Shown piece by piece: positions 25,715 through 35,118 of a stretch of DNA of 41,004 nucleotides (within the stretch, counting starts at the first letter, position 1; each line of letters opens with the position of its first letter). A program made the position numbers and the translations under genes. The stretch is from NCBI RefSeq assembly GCF_009898475.1, contig NZ_QURE01000019.1, positions 1-41,004 of the forward strand, given 5' to 3'. This stretch comes from Nitrososphaera sp. AFS (GTDB taxonomy: Archaea; Thermoproteota; Nitrososphaeria; Nitrososphaerales; Nitrososphaeraceae). The notes below the pieces were generated by a model that was not told where the DNA came from, ran no database searches, and saw only the letters and a list, made by a program, of their open reading frames with translations.

Positions 25715-27385
25715 TTGGGTACAGCACTCTCACATGAAAACAGTCTGTCTTTGTTCATCAAATGGGTCTATGCTGGTATAGACAGAACTATTTTTATGGG
25801 CCTTAAGTTTACCTTTCCTGGAAGGTTCGTAAGCCCCCTCGGTTTTCTAGGGATGATTACTTTTGTGCTATTCATTATTTTAGGGATTACCGGTGCTTTA
25901 CTCATGCTTTGGTATGAGCCAGAACTTGATAGGGCGTGGAATAGCGTACAAAATATTAACAATACTATTCCGTTTGGCTTTCACATTCGCAATATACACT
26001 ATCATGCGTCAAACGCGATGGTTATGGTAGCCCTGTTACACATGTATTATCAGTATTTCAGCGGGAGATATAAGATCAGAAACGAGATAATATGGGTTAC
26101 CGGTGTAATTATAGGGGTTCTTACTATCCTAGAAGCATTCACTGGTTATGATATCATATTCAGTGAACGATCAGAGCTTGCAATTTCTATCGCAGCTTCC
26201 CTTACAAACTCTATACCAATATTGGGGCCACAAATGAGAGACGCATTTTTTGGAGGAGGTTTCCACGACTTTGTCTTGAGATTTTATGCTTTCCACGTGT
26301 TTTTCCTTCCTATAGCGCTACTGGGTTTGATGGTTGTGCACTTTCCCAGATTTTTGGTATTCGACGTGCCTATGGTTATGGCAGTAGCTGGAGCAGTGAT
26401 GATCACCGGAGGCGTATTCCCCATAGATCTGGGTACAAAATTCGTTCCTACTTCCCCTCCTGGCATCACTGTGCCTGAATGGTATCTAACTGGGCTCTAT
26501 GCGTTTCTCAGAAGTCAATATGATAAATTTGTCACCGGGGTTGCATGGCCTGGTCTGCTCATAGTGACGTTGATGATAATGCCATTTATTGACAGGTACA
26601 AGAAATTTTCATGGAAAGACAGGCCGCTTGTTACTGCTGTGGGTATAACGAGTATAGCACAGATATGTGTTACCACATATTGGGGGTTCTACATTGATCC
26701 GAATATTCAAAAATCATTACTTGAAAGGTTAGTTATTGATCCAATTTTCCTTTATACAGTCATGTTGCTACTCGTTCCACTTTCCTTTGGTTTTACATAC
26801 ATGATCATAAAGCTAGCCAAGAATGCTGAAGTTAAAGCAAAATCGCAGCCTAGGAAGCCAGCAGGCAAGAGCTCTATCAATATTCCAGAAAACTGGATTT
26901 ACATCATATTTGTAGCTCTGCTAGCGTTTCAAATCTATCTTAACATCGCTGCTTACTATGCTGTCCTGAGCGGCATGAAGAACTTCTCATTGTTCATAGT
27001 GGGCATCATAATGCTTGTATTTGCTGGCATGTATCATCTTTACAGGCACGCCAAGGCAACTCCAGCTACTCCTCGCCCTCCAATAAAACCTGTAGCACCC
27101 CCATCAGGTGCAAAACCTATACCAACCCGACCAAGTCCTCCCTCACCTAGCTTACCTCCAGGGCCCAGCAAGATATTGTCACCTCCCCCCTCGCCCAAAG
27201 GTCAAACAGTTGCTACTCAATCTCCATCACGTGCAGATACTGTTACAAGGCAAGCAAATTTGGGCGCAGCCAAGGATCCATCTCTAACAAAAGGTGCAAT
27301 GCCCGAAAAATCTCTCTCAGAGGCCAGGATGCAGGATATAGATAAAACAACCGACACCGACTCCTCTAAGGAAACAAGAATGTAG
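25715..27385 (+). CDS. petB: Cytochrome b of a bc1/b6f-type complex, with Pro-rich tail
   Basis: A 556-residue membrane quinol-oxidising subunit. Heme ligands are His95/His109 and His194/His209; the latter pair is 14 residues apart, as in b6. The Qo motif PEWY is Pro254-Tyr257. About nine to ten membrane spans are visible, so the b6 and subunit IV halves are fused, with an extra span near 425-445. After residue about 450 the chain is Pro/Ser-rich (APPSGAKPIPTRPSPPSPSL) and then charged, probably cytoplasmic and disordered. TTG start at 25715 with AGGAG about 9 nt upstream. It acts with the Rieske protein and the cupredoxin downstream. Confidence 0.95.
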   Translation: MGTALSHENSLSLFIKWVYAGIDRTIFMGLKFTFPGRFVSPLGFLGMITFVLFIILGITGALLMLWYEPELDRAWNSVQNINNTIPFGFHIRNIHYHASNAMVMVALLHMYYQYFSGRYKIRNEIIWVTGVIIGVLTILEAFTGYDIIFSERSELAISIAASLTNSIPILGPQMRDAFFGGGFHDFVLRFYAFHVFFLPIALLGLMVVHFPRFLVFDVPMVMAVAGAVMITGGVFPIDLGTKFVPTSPPGITVPEWYLTGLYAFLRSQYDKFVTGVAWPGLLIVTLMIMPFIDRYKKFSWKDRPLVTAVGITSIAQICVTTYWGFYIDPNIQKSLLERLVIDPIFLYTVMLLLVPLSFGFTYMIIKLAKNAEVKAKSQPRKPAGKSSINIPENWIYIIFVALLAFQIYLNIAAYYAVLSGMKNFSLFIVGIIMLVFAGMYHLYRHAKATPATPRPPIKPVAPPSGAKPIPTRPSPPSPSLPPGPSKILSPPPSPKGQTVATQSPSRADTVTRQANLGAAKDPSLTKGAMPEKSLSEARMQDIDKTTDTDSSKETRM

Positions 27386-27482
27386 GGGGTAAACCGGCTC
27401 ATTTTACTTGCGAAAGGCTCAAACAAACTTTATATGTGCAAGTTCAGTAGAACCTGAGAATAGCGAGAGGTGGGTTCATTTT

Positions 27483-27962
27483 ATGGAACGGCGAGGGATT
27501 CTAGAAAACAATACCGCTGGAATTAGCATTATAGCATTTGTAGTTGCAGTTGCAATAAGCTTGAGCTACTACCAATTTCTCTACATTCCTCAATCGAATG
27601 AAAAACCAGTACTCCCCCCTGAAGTCCTCAACCCCCCCCAAACTACCAAGGTCACGATCGTACCTGGTGCATCCAATCCATCCCAATCCATAAACTTCGT
27701 ACCAAAGGCAGCTCAAGGTAACTTGGGTGTGTCCAATAGAGTAACTTGGACCAACACAGATTCAGTTCCGCACTCCGTCACCTCAAATGATGGTTACACC
27801 GACGCTATTTCTGGGTCGTTCAATTCTATTCAACATATTGGATTGATTCCTCCAAAACAGAAATTTACTTTTGTATTTACGACAGATGGGGCATACTCGT
27901 ACCATTGTGAACCCCACCCTTGGATGCAAGGCAAAGTTACGATTGCGAAGCAGAAGTTTTAA
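27483..27962 (+). CDS. Membrane-anchored cupredoxin (plastocyanin-like)
   Basis: A 159-residue blue-copper protein. One N-terminal membrane span (ISIIAFVVAVAISLSYYQFL) is followed by a Pro-rich linker and a cupredoxin domain. The type 1 copper ligands are His97 (in VPHSV), Cys142 and His145 (in YHCEPH) and Met148. The ATG at 27483 is preferred; an upstream in-frame start at 27408 overlaps the region just after cytochrome b and adds a non-family leader. It is likely the electron acceptor of the Rieske/cytochrome b complex, passing electrons to the terminal oxidase; thaumarchaea use copper proteins instead of cytochrome c. Confidence 0.93.
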   Translation: MERRGILENNTAGISIIAFVVAVAISLSYYQFLYIPQSNEKPVLPPEVLNPPQTTKVTIVPGASNPSQSINFVPKAAQGNLGVSNRVTWTNTDSVPHSVTSNDGYTDAISGSFNSIQHIGLIPPKQKFTFVFTTDGAYSYHCEPHPWMQGKVTIAKQKF

Positions 27963-27989
27963 TGCATAATAAAGTGAGAGGACTATTCT

Positions 27990-28355
27990 TTACCTTGATA
28001 TCCTAACAAACGCCAAATCACTAGCTACTTCCTTATGTTCTTGAATAACAGCTACCCTGAACTTAGCATTCGTATATTCCGATATCGGAGTATGCTCTGT
28101 TCTGGCAGCAAATTCCAGGGTTTTTGAATCTCCTATATCATCACGTAAAATTGAAAATCGCGCATATGAATGGTTGATTCTCGTTCCATTGATACTCGTA
28201 AAGGCAAATGTGTCATTGGAGTTTTCAATATTAGAATTTATCACTATGCTATCAAACCTTCCAGGGAAAGTCAAGTTTATTCTGCCATGGACTTCCTCAC
28301 CATGTGAAACCTGGCTTTTTTCAATCACGATTGAAACCCCGTTAGCACTGGCCAT
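27990..28355 (-). CDS. Conserved hypothetical beta-sandwich protein
   Basis: A 121-residue all-beta-looking protein: VSIVIEKSQVSHGEEVHGRI, FDSIVINSNIENSNDTFAFT, RINHSYARFSILRDDI, KTLEFAARTEHT. Alternating hydrophobic residues and the opening I-x-I-E-K-x-x-V-x-x-G-E-x-V-x-G pattern resemble arrestin/Spo0M-like sandwiches. No signal peptide. Function unknown. It converges with the cupredoxin gene, 27 bp apart. The fold call is inference. Confidence 0.7.
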   Translation of the reverse strand: MASANGVSIVIEKSQVSHGEEVHGRINLTFPGRFDSIVINSNIENSNDTFAFTSINGTRINHSYARFSILRDDIGDSKTLEFAARTEHTPISEYTNAKFRVAVIQEHKEVASDLAFVRISR

Positions 28356-28441
28356 CTGCTAGTTTCTACCCCACCTTTGCTTCGGCATCATTCCGGTCGT
28401 AAATGTTCAATTGTATTTAAACATCTCGTATTGGCTTTTAA

Positions 28442-28828
28442 TCATAGAAGTTTTTCGCCCTTTACCACCCATTTGCCTGATTTTGTAGTTAACTCCAAGT
28501 GTCCTATTATACTCCCTCCGCTGTACACTTTCGCAAACTCTCGTGATATTCCCAAAAGGGAGGAAAGAAGATGTCCCTTGGCATGATAGCCCGAATCTAC
28601 CACTTTGATATTTAGCTTTCTACTGGCAACTATCATCATCTTACGCGCAGCTGCCCAGTCGCCTTTCCAGGAGACGACCTCAAAGTCTCCAAAATTAGTA
28701 GTATGTAGAAAATAACCCTCTAACTCTAGTTCAAGATTCCTGTTGTTTTTTATGGCGTAGGAGTTGATCCACTCAGCCGCGAGTTGAGCCTTATTTTGCT
28801 GGAGAGCGAAGTTATTAGCAACCGTCAA
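28442..28828 (-). CDS. Conserved hypothetical protein
   Basis: A 128-residue soluble protein without recognised family. The sequence alternates helices (NKAQLAAEWINSYAIKN, AARKMMIVASRKL) and strands (LELELEGYFLHTTNF, IIGHLELTT, KWVVKGEKLL). The WxGDWAAARKM block may be a conserved core. It is on the same strand as the beta-sandwich gene, 86 bp upstream, so they may be co-transcribed. Confidence 0.65.
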   Translation of the reverse strand: MTVANNFALQQNKAQLAAEWINSYAIKNNRNLELELEGYFLHTTNFGDFEVVSWKGDWAAARKMMIVASRKLNIKVVDSGYHAKGHLLSSLLGISREFAKVYSGGSIIGHLELTTKSGKWVVKGEKLL

Positions 28829-29418
28829 TGTAGTCGTTGAAAAGATAGTATGGATAGCCGGGTTATCAACTATCCCACTAAATCAAGCCCTTATAAAACG
28901 AGTATTGTGGGAAAGTCAAGTTGTTCAAAAAAATGCTCGCTACCTTTCTCTTTTGCGCTAATTTTATCATAGCTTACCAGCTACTATAGAGTATACGGAA
29001 CAAGGAATGAAGAAAGGAAAGTCACATACATTCAACCAGCTGAAGCTTGAATAATTCGTAAACATTCGATTTCGATCAAATCTATCAAATGTCATTTTGT
29101 CTCCAATTTTCCCATTCAGACCCTTTTGTAAGGAGTAGATCTGAAAATGTAGGTTCTGATAACTTGAAAGCTGGCATGCAGAGCACTGCCAATTTGAATT
29201 ATCAAGGGTGTACCAAGCAAGCAAGCAAATTTGGAATAACGGTGGGCTAAAGTTCGGTACCAAAGTGCAACAGATGTATTTTCATTTAATTGTGTTGGTG
29301 TCATATTCTTAGATTCGTACCTTATAGGAATATTGGATGAAGTGTATTGGTACGAATGGGATACATATGAAATAACAGCTTCATAGGAAATTTTAAATTA
29401 TTTCTGTGTATTTTCATA
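28829..29418. other. 590-bp intergenic stretch with a 9-bp inverted repeat
   Basis: Overlapping minus-strand frames (28967-29304) lack family motifs and start from weak positions. ATTCGTACC (29313-29321) and GGTACGAAT (29349-29357) form a perfect 9-bp inverted repeat 62 bp upstream of the cupin gene; it could be an operator of that gene. Confidence 0.45.
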
Positions 29419-29766
29419 ATGATGGATACATACTCCGAGGATAGGCCTTGGGGAAGCTTTAAAAAATTTCACGAAAATCAGCAATGCACAGTCAAATTAA
29501 TTTATATCAATCCTGAAGCTAGACTCAGCCTTCAATATCATCGTGAGCGGTGGGAGTTCTGGGAAATTATCAAAGGCATTGCTGAAGTACAATTAGACGG
29601 AATATCCCACATATTAAAGGAACGTGAGAATATCACTATACCAACTGGCTCTAGACACAGGGTGAAAGCATTGGGAGGATTATGCATCATTCTTGAAATT
29701 TCTTATGGCAGATTTAATGAAAACGACATAGTAAGAGTTGAAGACGATTACCAACGCTTAAAATGA
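29419..29766 (+). CDS. Mannose-6-phosphate isomerase-like cupin
   Basis: A 115-residue single cupin domain of the type II phosphomannose isomerase/GDP-mannose pyrophosphorylase C-terminal family. The opener RPWGSFKKFHE is the family signature R-P-W-G-x-F/Y. Metal-binding His/Glu residues are in LSLQYHRERWEFWEIIKG (about residues 35-52) and TGSRHRVKALG (about 75-85). Members interconvert mannose-6-phosphate and fructose-6-phosphate or act as stand-alone cupins. Length is that of the isolated domain. Confidence 0.9.
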   Translation: MMDTYSEDRPWGSFKKFHENQQCTVKLIYINPEARLSLQYHRERWEFWEIIKGIAEVQLDGISHILKERENITIPTGSRHRVKALGGLCIILEISYGRFNENDIVRVEDDYQRLK

Positions 29767-29941
29767 GTCATGACACATAATGTGAAACAGGAGCCCTTAA
29801 TTCATTACCCAGCTCCTTTAATTTTCCATGCCTAATAACTTAGCATACAGGATAAGCCTATTTTCTCATGGTATCACTATCAAGATAATAATAACAGTTT
29901 TATCGAAATACAAATAAAGCCCTTGCGAATGTTTACCCGAT

Positions 29942-31255
29942 ATGAGCGCAAGCAAGAAGCCGCACATGAATTTGGTGGTTGTGGGCCATGTTGATAACGG
30001 CAAATCGACCATCGTAGGTCACATGATGGTAGATTTAGGTGTTATCGAGCAACGCACCATAGAAGCATTTGCCAAGGAGTCAGAAGCAACTGGAAAAGGT
30101 GACACTTTCAAGTATGCTTGGGTTCTAGATAGTATTAAAGACGAAAGGGATAGAGGTATCACTATAGATCTCGCTTTTCAAAAATTTGAAACTCAAAAGT
30201 ATTTTTACACTTTGATTGATGCTCCTGGTCACAGGGACTTCATAAAGAATATGATAACCGGTGCATCAGAGGCCGATGTTGCAATACTCGTTGTCTCGCT
30301 CAAGCCAGGTGAGACTGAAGCTGCTACTGAACCAGGGGGCCAGGCTAGAGAACATGCGTTTCTAGCACGAACTCTTGGAGTAGGACAGGTAGTTGTTGCA
30401 CTTAATAAGGCTGATGACGTGGGTTATGCTGAATCTCGATATAAAGAAGTGAAGGAATCCGTAGAAAAAATGTTAAAACTTGTAGGATATAATACTGCCA
30501 AAATAAATTTTATTCCTGTCTCAGGATGGAAAGGTGATAACTTGATCAAAAAATCAGAAAACATGTCATGGTACAAGGGCCCCGCCTTAGTAGAAGCCTT
30601 GGATATGTTTGAAGCTCCTGCAAAGCCCATAGGAAAACCACTTAGAATTCCGGTTCAAGACGTCTACTCGATTACGGGTGTTGGCACGGTTCCCGTCGGT
30701 AGAGTTGAAACCGGAAAAATTAAGGCTAATGATAAAGTTATCGTGATGCCTTCTGGAATAACCGGCGAAGTAAAATCGATCGAAACACATCACACTCAGA
30801 TGGAATACGCTGAGGCTGGCGACAACATAGGTTTTAACCTTAGGGGTGTTGACAAGAAAGGCATCAAACGTGGTGACATTATTGGCCCGGTTGACAATCC
30901 CCCCACTGTAGCAAAGGAATTTGAAGCACAGATCATAGTAATTCATCATCCCACCGCGATGGCTCCGGGTTATACACCTGTATTACATGCTCATACTGCC
31001 CAGGTTGCTGCTACTTTATCAGAGTTCCAAGCCAAAATTGATCCCAAATCCGGTGGAACAGTAGAAGAGAAGCCAAAGTTTTTGAAGACTGGTGATGCCG
31101 CGATTGTCAAGATAAAACCTGTGAGGCCACTTGGGATAGAAACTTTCAAAGACTTTCCAGAAATTGGAAGATTTGCGTTAAGGGACATGGGCACAACTAT
31201 TGCTGCAGGTGTTGTCAAATCGATAACAGAAAAGTATGATCCGTCAAAAAAATAG
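29942..31255 (+). CDS. tuf: Translation elongation factor aEF-1A
   Basis: A 437-residue GTPase that brings aminoacyl-tRNA to the ribosome. GTP motifs are GHVDNGKST (G1), DRGITIDLAF (G2), DAPGHRDFI (G3) and NKADDV (G4). Archaeal-type blocks such as LDSIKDERDRGITID and the domain 2/3 segment VYSITGVGTVPVGRVETG are present. Full length. It is followed 13 nt later by ribosomal protein S10, the common archaeal pair. Confidence 0.98.
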   Translation: MSASKKPHMNLVVVGHVDNGKSTIVGHMMVDLGVIEQRTIEAFAKESEATGKGDTFKYAWVLDSIKDERDRGITIDLAFQKFETQKYFYTLIDAPGHRDFIKNMITGASEADVAILVVSLKPGETEAATEPGGQAREHAFLARTLGVGQVVVALNKADDVGYAESRYKEVKESVEKMLKLVGYNTAKINFIPVSGWKGDNLIKKSENMSWYKGPALVEALDMFEAPAKPIGKPLRIPVQDVYSITGVGTVPVGRVETGKIKANDKVIVMPSGITGEVKSIETHHTQMEYAEAGDNIGFNLRGVDKKGIKRGDIIGPVDNPPTVAKEFEAQIIVIHHPTAMAPGYTPVLHAHTAQVAATLSEFQAKIDPKSGGTVEEKPKFLKTGDAAIVKIKPVRPLGIETFKDFPEIGRFALRDMGTTIAAGVVKSITEKYDPSKK

Positions 31256-31268
31256 TAAGTGAAATTAT

Positions 31269-31580
31269 ATGCCACAGGAAGCGCGAATTAAGCTCACAAG
31301 CACTAACCTTCTAACATTAGAGGGAGTGTGTACTGAAATAAAGGGTATTGGCGAAAAAAATGGAATTCGGTTGAAAGGTCCACACCCTCTTCCTACTAAG
31401 AAAATGAAAGTTGTCACAAGAAAGTCTCCTTGCGGTCAAGGAACGAACACATACGATAAATATGAGCTAAGGATCCATAGAAGAGTAATAGATCTTGGTG
31501 CTGATGATCGGTCAATACGACAACTGATGAGATTGAAGATACCTGACGACGTTTACATAGAAGTATCTTTGACCCAATAA
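31269..31580 (+). CDS. rps10: Ribosomal protein S10
   Basis: A 103-residue archaeal uS10 of the small subunit head. Typical segments are ARIKLTSTNLLTLEGVC, GIRLKGPHPLPTKKMKVVTR (about residues 33-52) and KYELRIHRRVIDLGADDRSI (about 64-83), ending LKIPDDVYIEVSL. Normal length. It shares the aEF-1A operon. Confidence 0.97.
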   Translation: MPQEARIKLTSTNLLTLEGVCTEIKGIGEKNGIRLKGPHPLPTKKMKVVTRKSPCGQGTNTYDKYELRIHRRVIDLGADDRSIRQLMRLKIPDDVYIEVSLTQ

Positions 31581-31666
31581 AAAAAGATGATATGTAATGC
31601 CAGTTCAAGGCCAGGGAGAGAAAAAGAAATCCAATCAATCACTGCATATACACCACTTAACTGTTT

Positions 31667-32041
31667 GTGGATAATATTGGAGCTGGGCGTAGGATAAAAC
31701 TAGGAGACAAGAATAGCACCATAGGTCTGGAGCAGCTTCGATCCAAAGCTCTCTTCCAAAACACCATAGATGTTTGGATAATGTGCTGCGAGGAGAATCA
31801 GTGGGATTGGTATGATATTGAAAGTTATAGAAACTTTATCCGTTATTTAAGATCTCAAGAAGTTAAATTGCAAAAGTTTTCGCTCTGCATTAAGGAATCA
31901 GGGGGCATGTATGAGAGGGGCAGAGATAAGTCGAAGTTCCTTGAGCAGCTATCACATTACAATTCTGATGACGCAGCTGCTTATACCGTTAAGCTCAGTT
32001 CTGAAATTATTTCTAAAATAAGGTCTTTTAAAAATACTTGA
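31667..32041 (+). CDS. Hypothetical protein
   Basis: A 124-residue soluble protein, not assigned to a family. It contains aromatic-rich helices (NTIDVWIMCCEENQWDWYDI, ESYRNFIRYLRSQ) and a charged C-terminal half (GRDKSKFLEQLSHYN, VKLSSEIISKIRSF). The start is GTG at 31667. A 25-codon ATG frame (31597-31674) ends just inside this gene and might couple its translation to the S10 transcript. Confidence 0.65.
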   Translation: MDNIGAGRRIKLGDKNSTIGLEQLRSKALFQNTIDVWIMCCEENQWDWYDIESYRNFIRYLRSQEVKLQKFSLCIKESGGMYERGRDKSKFLEQLSHYNSDDAAAYTVKLSSEIISKIRSFKNT

Positions 32042-32104
32042 ATTTGGACCTAAATATCGCCTGATAATGTTGGCTTTAAATGCCATGCATTAATAGAATA
32101 ACCA

Positions 32105-32764
32105 ATGGCCACCACAATAGAAAGAATATTATCCAAACTTGCCAAACAGTCTGAGCTCGAACGTTCCGGAAAGAGCCAAGCCGCTTCTGGGGAGGAAATG
32201 CTTGCAATTACTTATGACACAGGGAAGTTATTTGAAATATTGCTAATTGCTATGAAAGCAAAACGAATTTTAGAAATTGGAACTTCTGTTGGATATTCAA
32301 CTCTATGGTTTGCGAATGCACTTGTTTATAATAATTCGATGGAATCAATAAATATAAAACCCATCATTACTGTGGAAATGAACCCGTCAAAGATCAAGAG
32401 AGCCTCAGAGAATTTTGCAGAGGCCGGTGTTGAAAACCTAATTGAGGTTTTAGAAGGAAACGCAAAGACAGTACTTCATGACATACTAAAGGACTTTAAA
32501 CGGACTGAAGGGGTTCAAAAAACAGATGGCTTGTTTGACTTTATTTTCTTGGACGCAGACAAAGAATGCTTGACTGAATATTTTGACATGGTCCTCCCAA
32601 TACTTAGAATCGGAGGTATCATCGCAACTGATAATATGCTTTATCCAGAAGAATATAGAGGTTTCATGTCAGAGTATGCTAATTATATTCGCAGTGACAA
32701 TTCCGTTAAAACTGTGACCGTAGCGATAGGCAATGGCGAGGAACTTACAACTAAATTATTTTAA
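32105..32764 (+). CDS. O-methyltransferase (class I, SAM-dependent)
   Basis: A 219-residue methyltransferase of the catechol O-methyltransferase-like family 3. SAM-binding motif I is RILEIGTSVGYSTLWFA (about residues 54-70). Acidic motif II ends TVEMNP, and the metal-site aspartate block is FDFIFLDADKECLTEYF (about 144-160), with IGGIIATDNMLYPEE (about 170-184) giving the second Asp-Asn pair. Members methylate hydroxyls of small phenolic or other metabolites in a Mg-dependent way. Substrate unknown. Confidence 0.92.
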   Translation: MATTIERILSKLAKQSELERSGKSQAASGEEMLAITYDTGKLFEILLIAMKAKRILEIGTSVGYSTLWFANALVYNNSMESINIKPIITVEMNPSKIKRASENFAEAGVENLIEVLEGNAKTVLHDILKDFKRTEGVQKTDGLFDFIFLDADKECLTEYFDMVLPILRIGGIIATDNMLYPEEYRGFMSEYANYIRSDNSVKTVTVAIGNGEELTTKLF

Positions 32765-32796
32765 ACTTCTGTAAAGCCGGATAACATGAATTAAAT

Positions 32797-33783
32797 TTAT
32801 CTATTATCGGCTAGGATATAATCCAACAAGGTTTCAAGTTCTATCGTTGCCAAACAACAAACCTTGTCAGCTGCACCATAATAAACAAATAATTTATTGT
32901 CGATGACACAAATTCCAGTTGGAAAAACAACATTGTTTACGTCTCCATTTTTTTCATATGGTTCTGTCGGTTCAAGAATAGGTTTTTTGGTCCTACCTAG
33001 TACTTTGGATGGATCATTTAAATCCAAAACGGCAGCGCCAGTCCTATAAACTGCCGCACTATCTTTTCCATGGTACAATAATAGCCAACCAGCTCTTGTC
33101 TTTAATGGCGGTGGACCGGCTCCAATCTTTAACTGCTCCCAATCTTGCTCCGGTTGCATAAGCAAGGTATGCCTCTCAAATTTGGTGAGAGCATTACCTT
33201 CGCCAAGCCAGATGCTGGGCTTAGCTACGCCAAATTTTGGACCAACCCAACTTGTAGGGCGATGTAAGAAAAGATAAGTAGTAGTTTTATTGTCTAGTTT
33301 TTTATTTGAATTTTGAGGGATTGCGTTTACTTTTTCGGGAAACAGTACGACATCTTTGTTATCGGATCCCTTACTGGTAATAATCCCAAGCCTTACGTAA
33401 TTCCTAAAATCACTAGTGGTTGCCAAAGCAGTAGAAGCTTCCGGATTTTCTCTAACGTAACCAGAGAGTGTCACGTAACTCAAATAAATTTGATGGTCTA
33501 TCTCTACAAGTCTGGGGTCCTCTATACCGTATTTCTCATAAGATTCTTCTGGTACCATTACAGGCTCATCATACCTGTCAAAAGTAATTCCGTCAGTACC
33601 TGATGCATAACCTATTCTTGAAATGTAATTCTCGTATTCTCCTATTGCTCGATACAGCATATGGATACGGGTGTCGGTGTACAGTATAGCGCAGTTAAAG
33701 ACCGCTTGTGACTCCCACCAGCTCGATTTTTTTGGAGTCAATATAGGGTTATTTTTATTGCGTTCAAGATGGATTGTCTTCAT
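32797..33783 (-). CDS. GH130 family glycoside phosphorylase/hydrolase
   Basis: A 328-residue five-bladed beta-propeller enzyme of family GH130, acting on beta-1,4/1,2-mannosides, mostly by phosphorolysis to mannose-1-phosphate. Blade motifs are visible: NPILTPKKSSWWESQAVFNC, HMLYRAIGE, RIGYASGTDGITFDRY, and YGIEDPRLVEIDHQIYLSYV containing the proposed acid Asp (about residues 88-107). GWLLLYHGKDSAAVYRTGAA and FPTGICVIDNKLFVYYGAAD complete the propeller. No signal peptide, so it acts inside the cell, perhaps in glycan or compatible-solute turnover. Confidence 0.92.
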   Translation of the reverse strand: MKTIHLERNKNNPILTPKKSSWWESQAVFNCAILYTDTRIHMLYRAIGEYENYISRIGYASGTDGITFDRYDEPVMVPEESYEKYGIEDPRLVEIDHQIYLSYVTLSGYVRENPEASTALATTSDFRNYVRLGIITSKGSDNKDVVLFPEKVNAIPQNSNKKLDNKTTTYLFLHRPTSWVGPKFGVAKPSIWLGEGNALTKFERHTLLMQPEQDWEQLKIGAGPPPLKTRAGWLLLYHGKDSAAVYRTGAAVLDLNDPSKVLGRTKKPILEPTEPYEKNGDVNNVVFPTGICVIDNKLFVYYGAADKVCCLATIELETLLDYILADNR

Positions 33784-34235
33784 AAAATCTTCATCTCTAT
33801 CAATCCCGTCTAGTGATCGACCTTAAATTCAGAAGAGTGCTCGACAGAATTTTGTAAAGAGTAGACTACTCCTCCATTGACACTATATAGATTCTTGCAG
33901 TAATTCAAGATTCAACTACCTTTTTAGATTCCAAACGCTTTACTTATGACATATTGAGCTAAAAGACAAACCTTATAAGAATAACTAAAGATATCAATTG
34001 ATGAGTTGTACAGGTACATACTGAGTAACTTTTTATAATTTGCATGCTGTGGGAGGGAGATCTAAAGAACCTCGAGTCCTTTAAACGACTACTGCTAAAA
34101 GTCTTCTTAATCGATGGAAGGTTTGTTTAGGCACATCCCATGTTCAAGTTTATCCAATAATACTATCATTTCTGAGGCCCCTATTGCGATAGCGAAAGAA
34201 CAAAGGATTTATATCAATAATATATAGTGTAGGAT
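33784..34235. other. Intergenic region upstream of Hsp20
   Basis: 450 bp between divergent GH130 and hsp20 genes. No frame of note. Contains the hsp20 promoter candidate at its 3' end and a TTATAAGAATA box near 33973. Confidence 0.5.
34208..34215 (+). promoter_or_regulatory. Candidate TATA box of hsp20
   Basis: TTTATATC lies 21-28 bp upstream of the hsp20 ATG, preceded by purines (AAAGGA) that could serve as BRE. The spacing fits a leaderless or nearly leaderless archaeal transcript. Confidence 0.45.
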
Positions 34236-34622
34236 ATGGGTTTTGCACAGTATGTGGCAAAAGAGTTTGCAAAGGAAATTGGAAATAGATCTAGGGAATT
34301 TTATGAATTTATACTACCACCTATTGATATGTTTGAAGAAGGAAATGAATTAGTAATCATTATTGACCTGCCAGGATTTTCGAAGAAGGATATTAAATTA
34401 AGTATAATCGAAAATGTCTTGTCTATTAATGCTAGAAGAGAATCTGAGGAAATCATTGGGACAATTTACTATAGACAGAGGCCTAACCATATAGATAAAA
34501 AAGTGCCATTGCCTTTTTCTGTGGCAGATGACGAAAGGGTTATTGGAACAGCTACATACGCGGATGGTGTAGTCACCCTTAAAATTCCAATCCCCAGGTC
34601 AAGCAATATACCGATAACTTAA
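34236..34622 (+). CDS. hsp20: Small heat-shock protein Hsp20
   Basis: A 128-residue alpha-crystallin-domain holdase. The core is DMFEEGNELVIIIDLPGFSK (about residues 31-50), followed by DIKLSIIENVLSINARR, the strand KKVPLPFSV, and the family pattern ATYADGVVTLKIP (G-V-L/V-x-L-x-I/V-P, about 108-120). The C-terminal I-x-I oligomerisation motif appears as IPI or as NIPIT. Short N-terminal arm. It keeps unfolding proteins soluble for the DnaK system encoded elsewhere in the window. Confidence 0.93.
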   Translation: MGFAQYVAKEFAKEIGNRSREFYEFILPPIDMFEEGNELVIIIDLPGFSKKDIKLSIIENVLSINARRESEEIIGTIYYRQRPNHIDKKVPLPFSVADDERVIGTATYADGVVTLKIPIPRSSNIPIT

Positions 34623-35118
34623 CACGACAACTACACTAGACCTTTTTCCATCATTTGCATATTTAACGTAGCTCCTATCACAATTTCGAATTCAACCTAC
34701 AAACCACCAGTCATTTTCGCTACGAATAGCACATGAACCATTTATAGTGATATTGGAAATAGTGCCTGAATGATATTATTTTTGAATTATACTGCAAACT
34801 TTATCCAGCCAAGTAGTTGATGATCTTTTGATTTATAGAAATTTTAGTTAGAAGAGACTTTTTCTGATATGAATTACTGGTTTCGCAAAAATTTTTCCTA
34901 GTATGAAAGTTTATAACAATGTGTTTATGAATTTGATCTTGTAAACGGCACGTTTGCTGGCAGCCTATACTAATAAGGTAAAATCGGGTTATAGTGCACA
35001 TGTATGGTACATCTATCTCTCAAAAAAGATACATATGTCACTAATTGCAACTATTCTATCTTCTTTGTGAGAAGAGTTGTCTATATATTCTAGATGTTTG
35101 AACTAATATGATATTTAC
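34623..35118. other. 500-bp intergenic stretch
   Basis: AT-rich, with no frame I would defend (a 66-codon minus frame at 34801-35001 lacks family features). No RNA gene or long repeat is visible. It should hold the ABC ATPase promoter. Confidence 0.5.

Noticed and set aside
28967-29304. Two overlapping minus-strand frames
   Set aside because: Cys/aromatic-rich random-looking sequence without family motifs.
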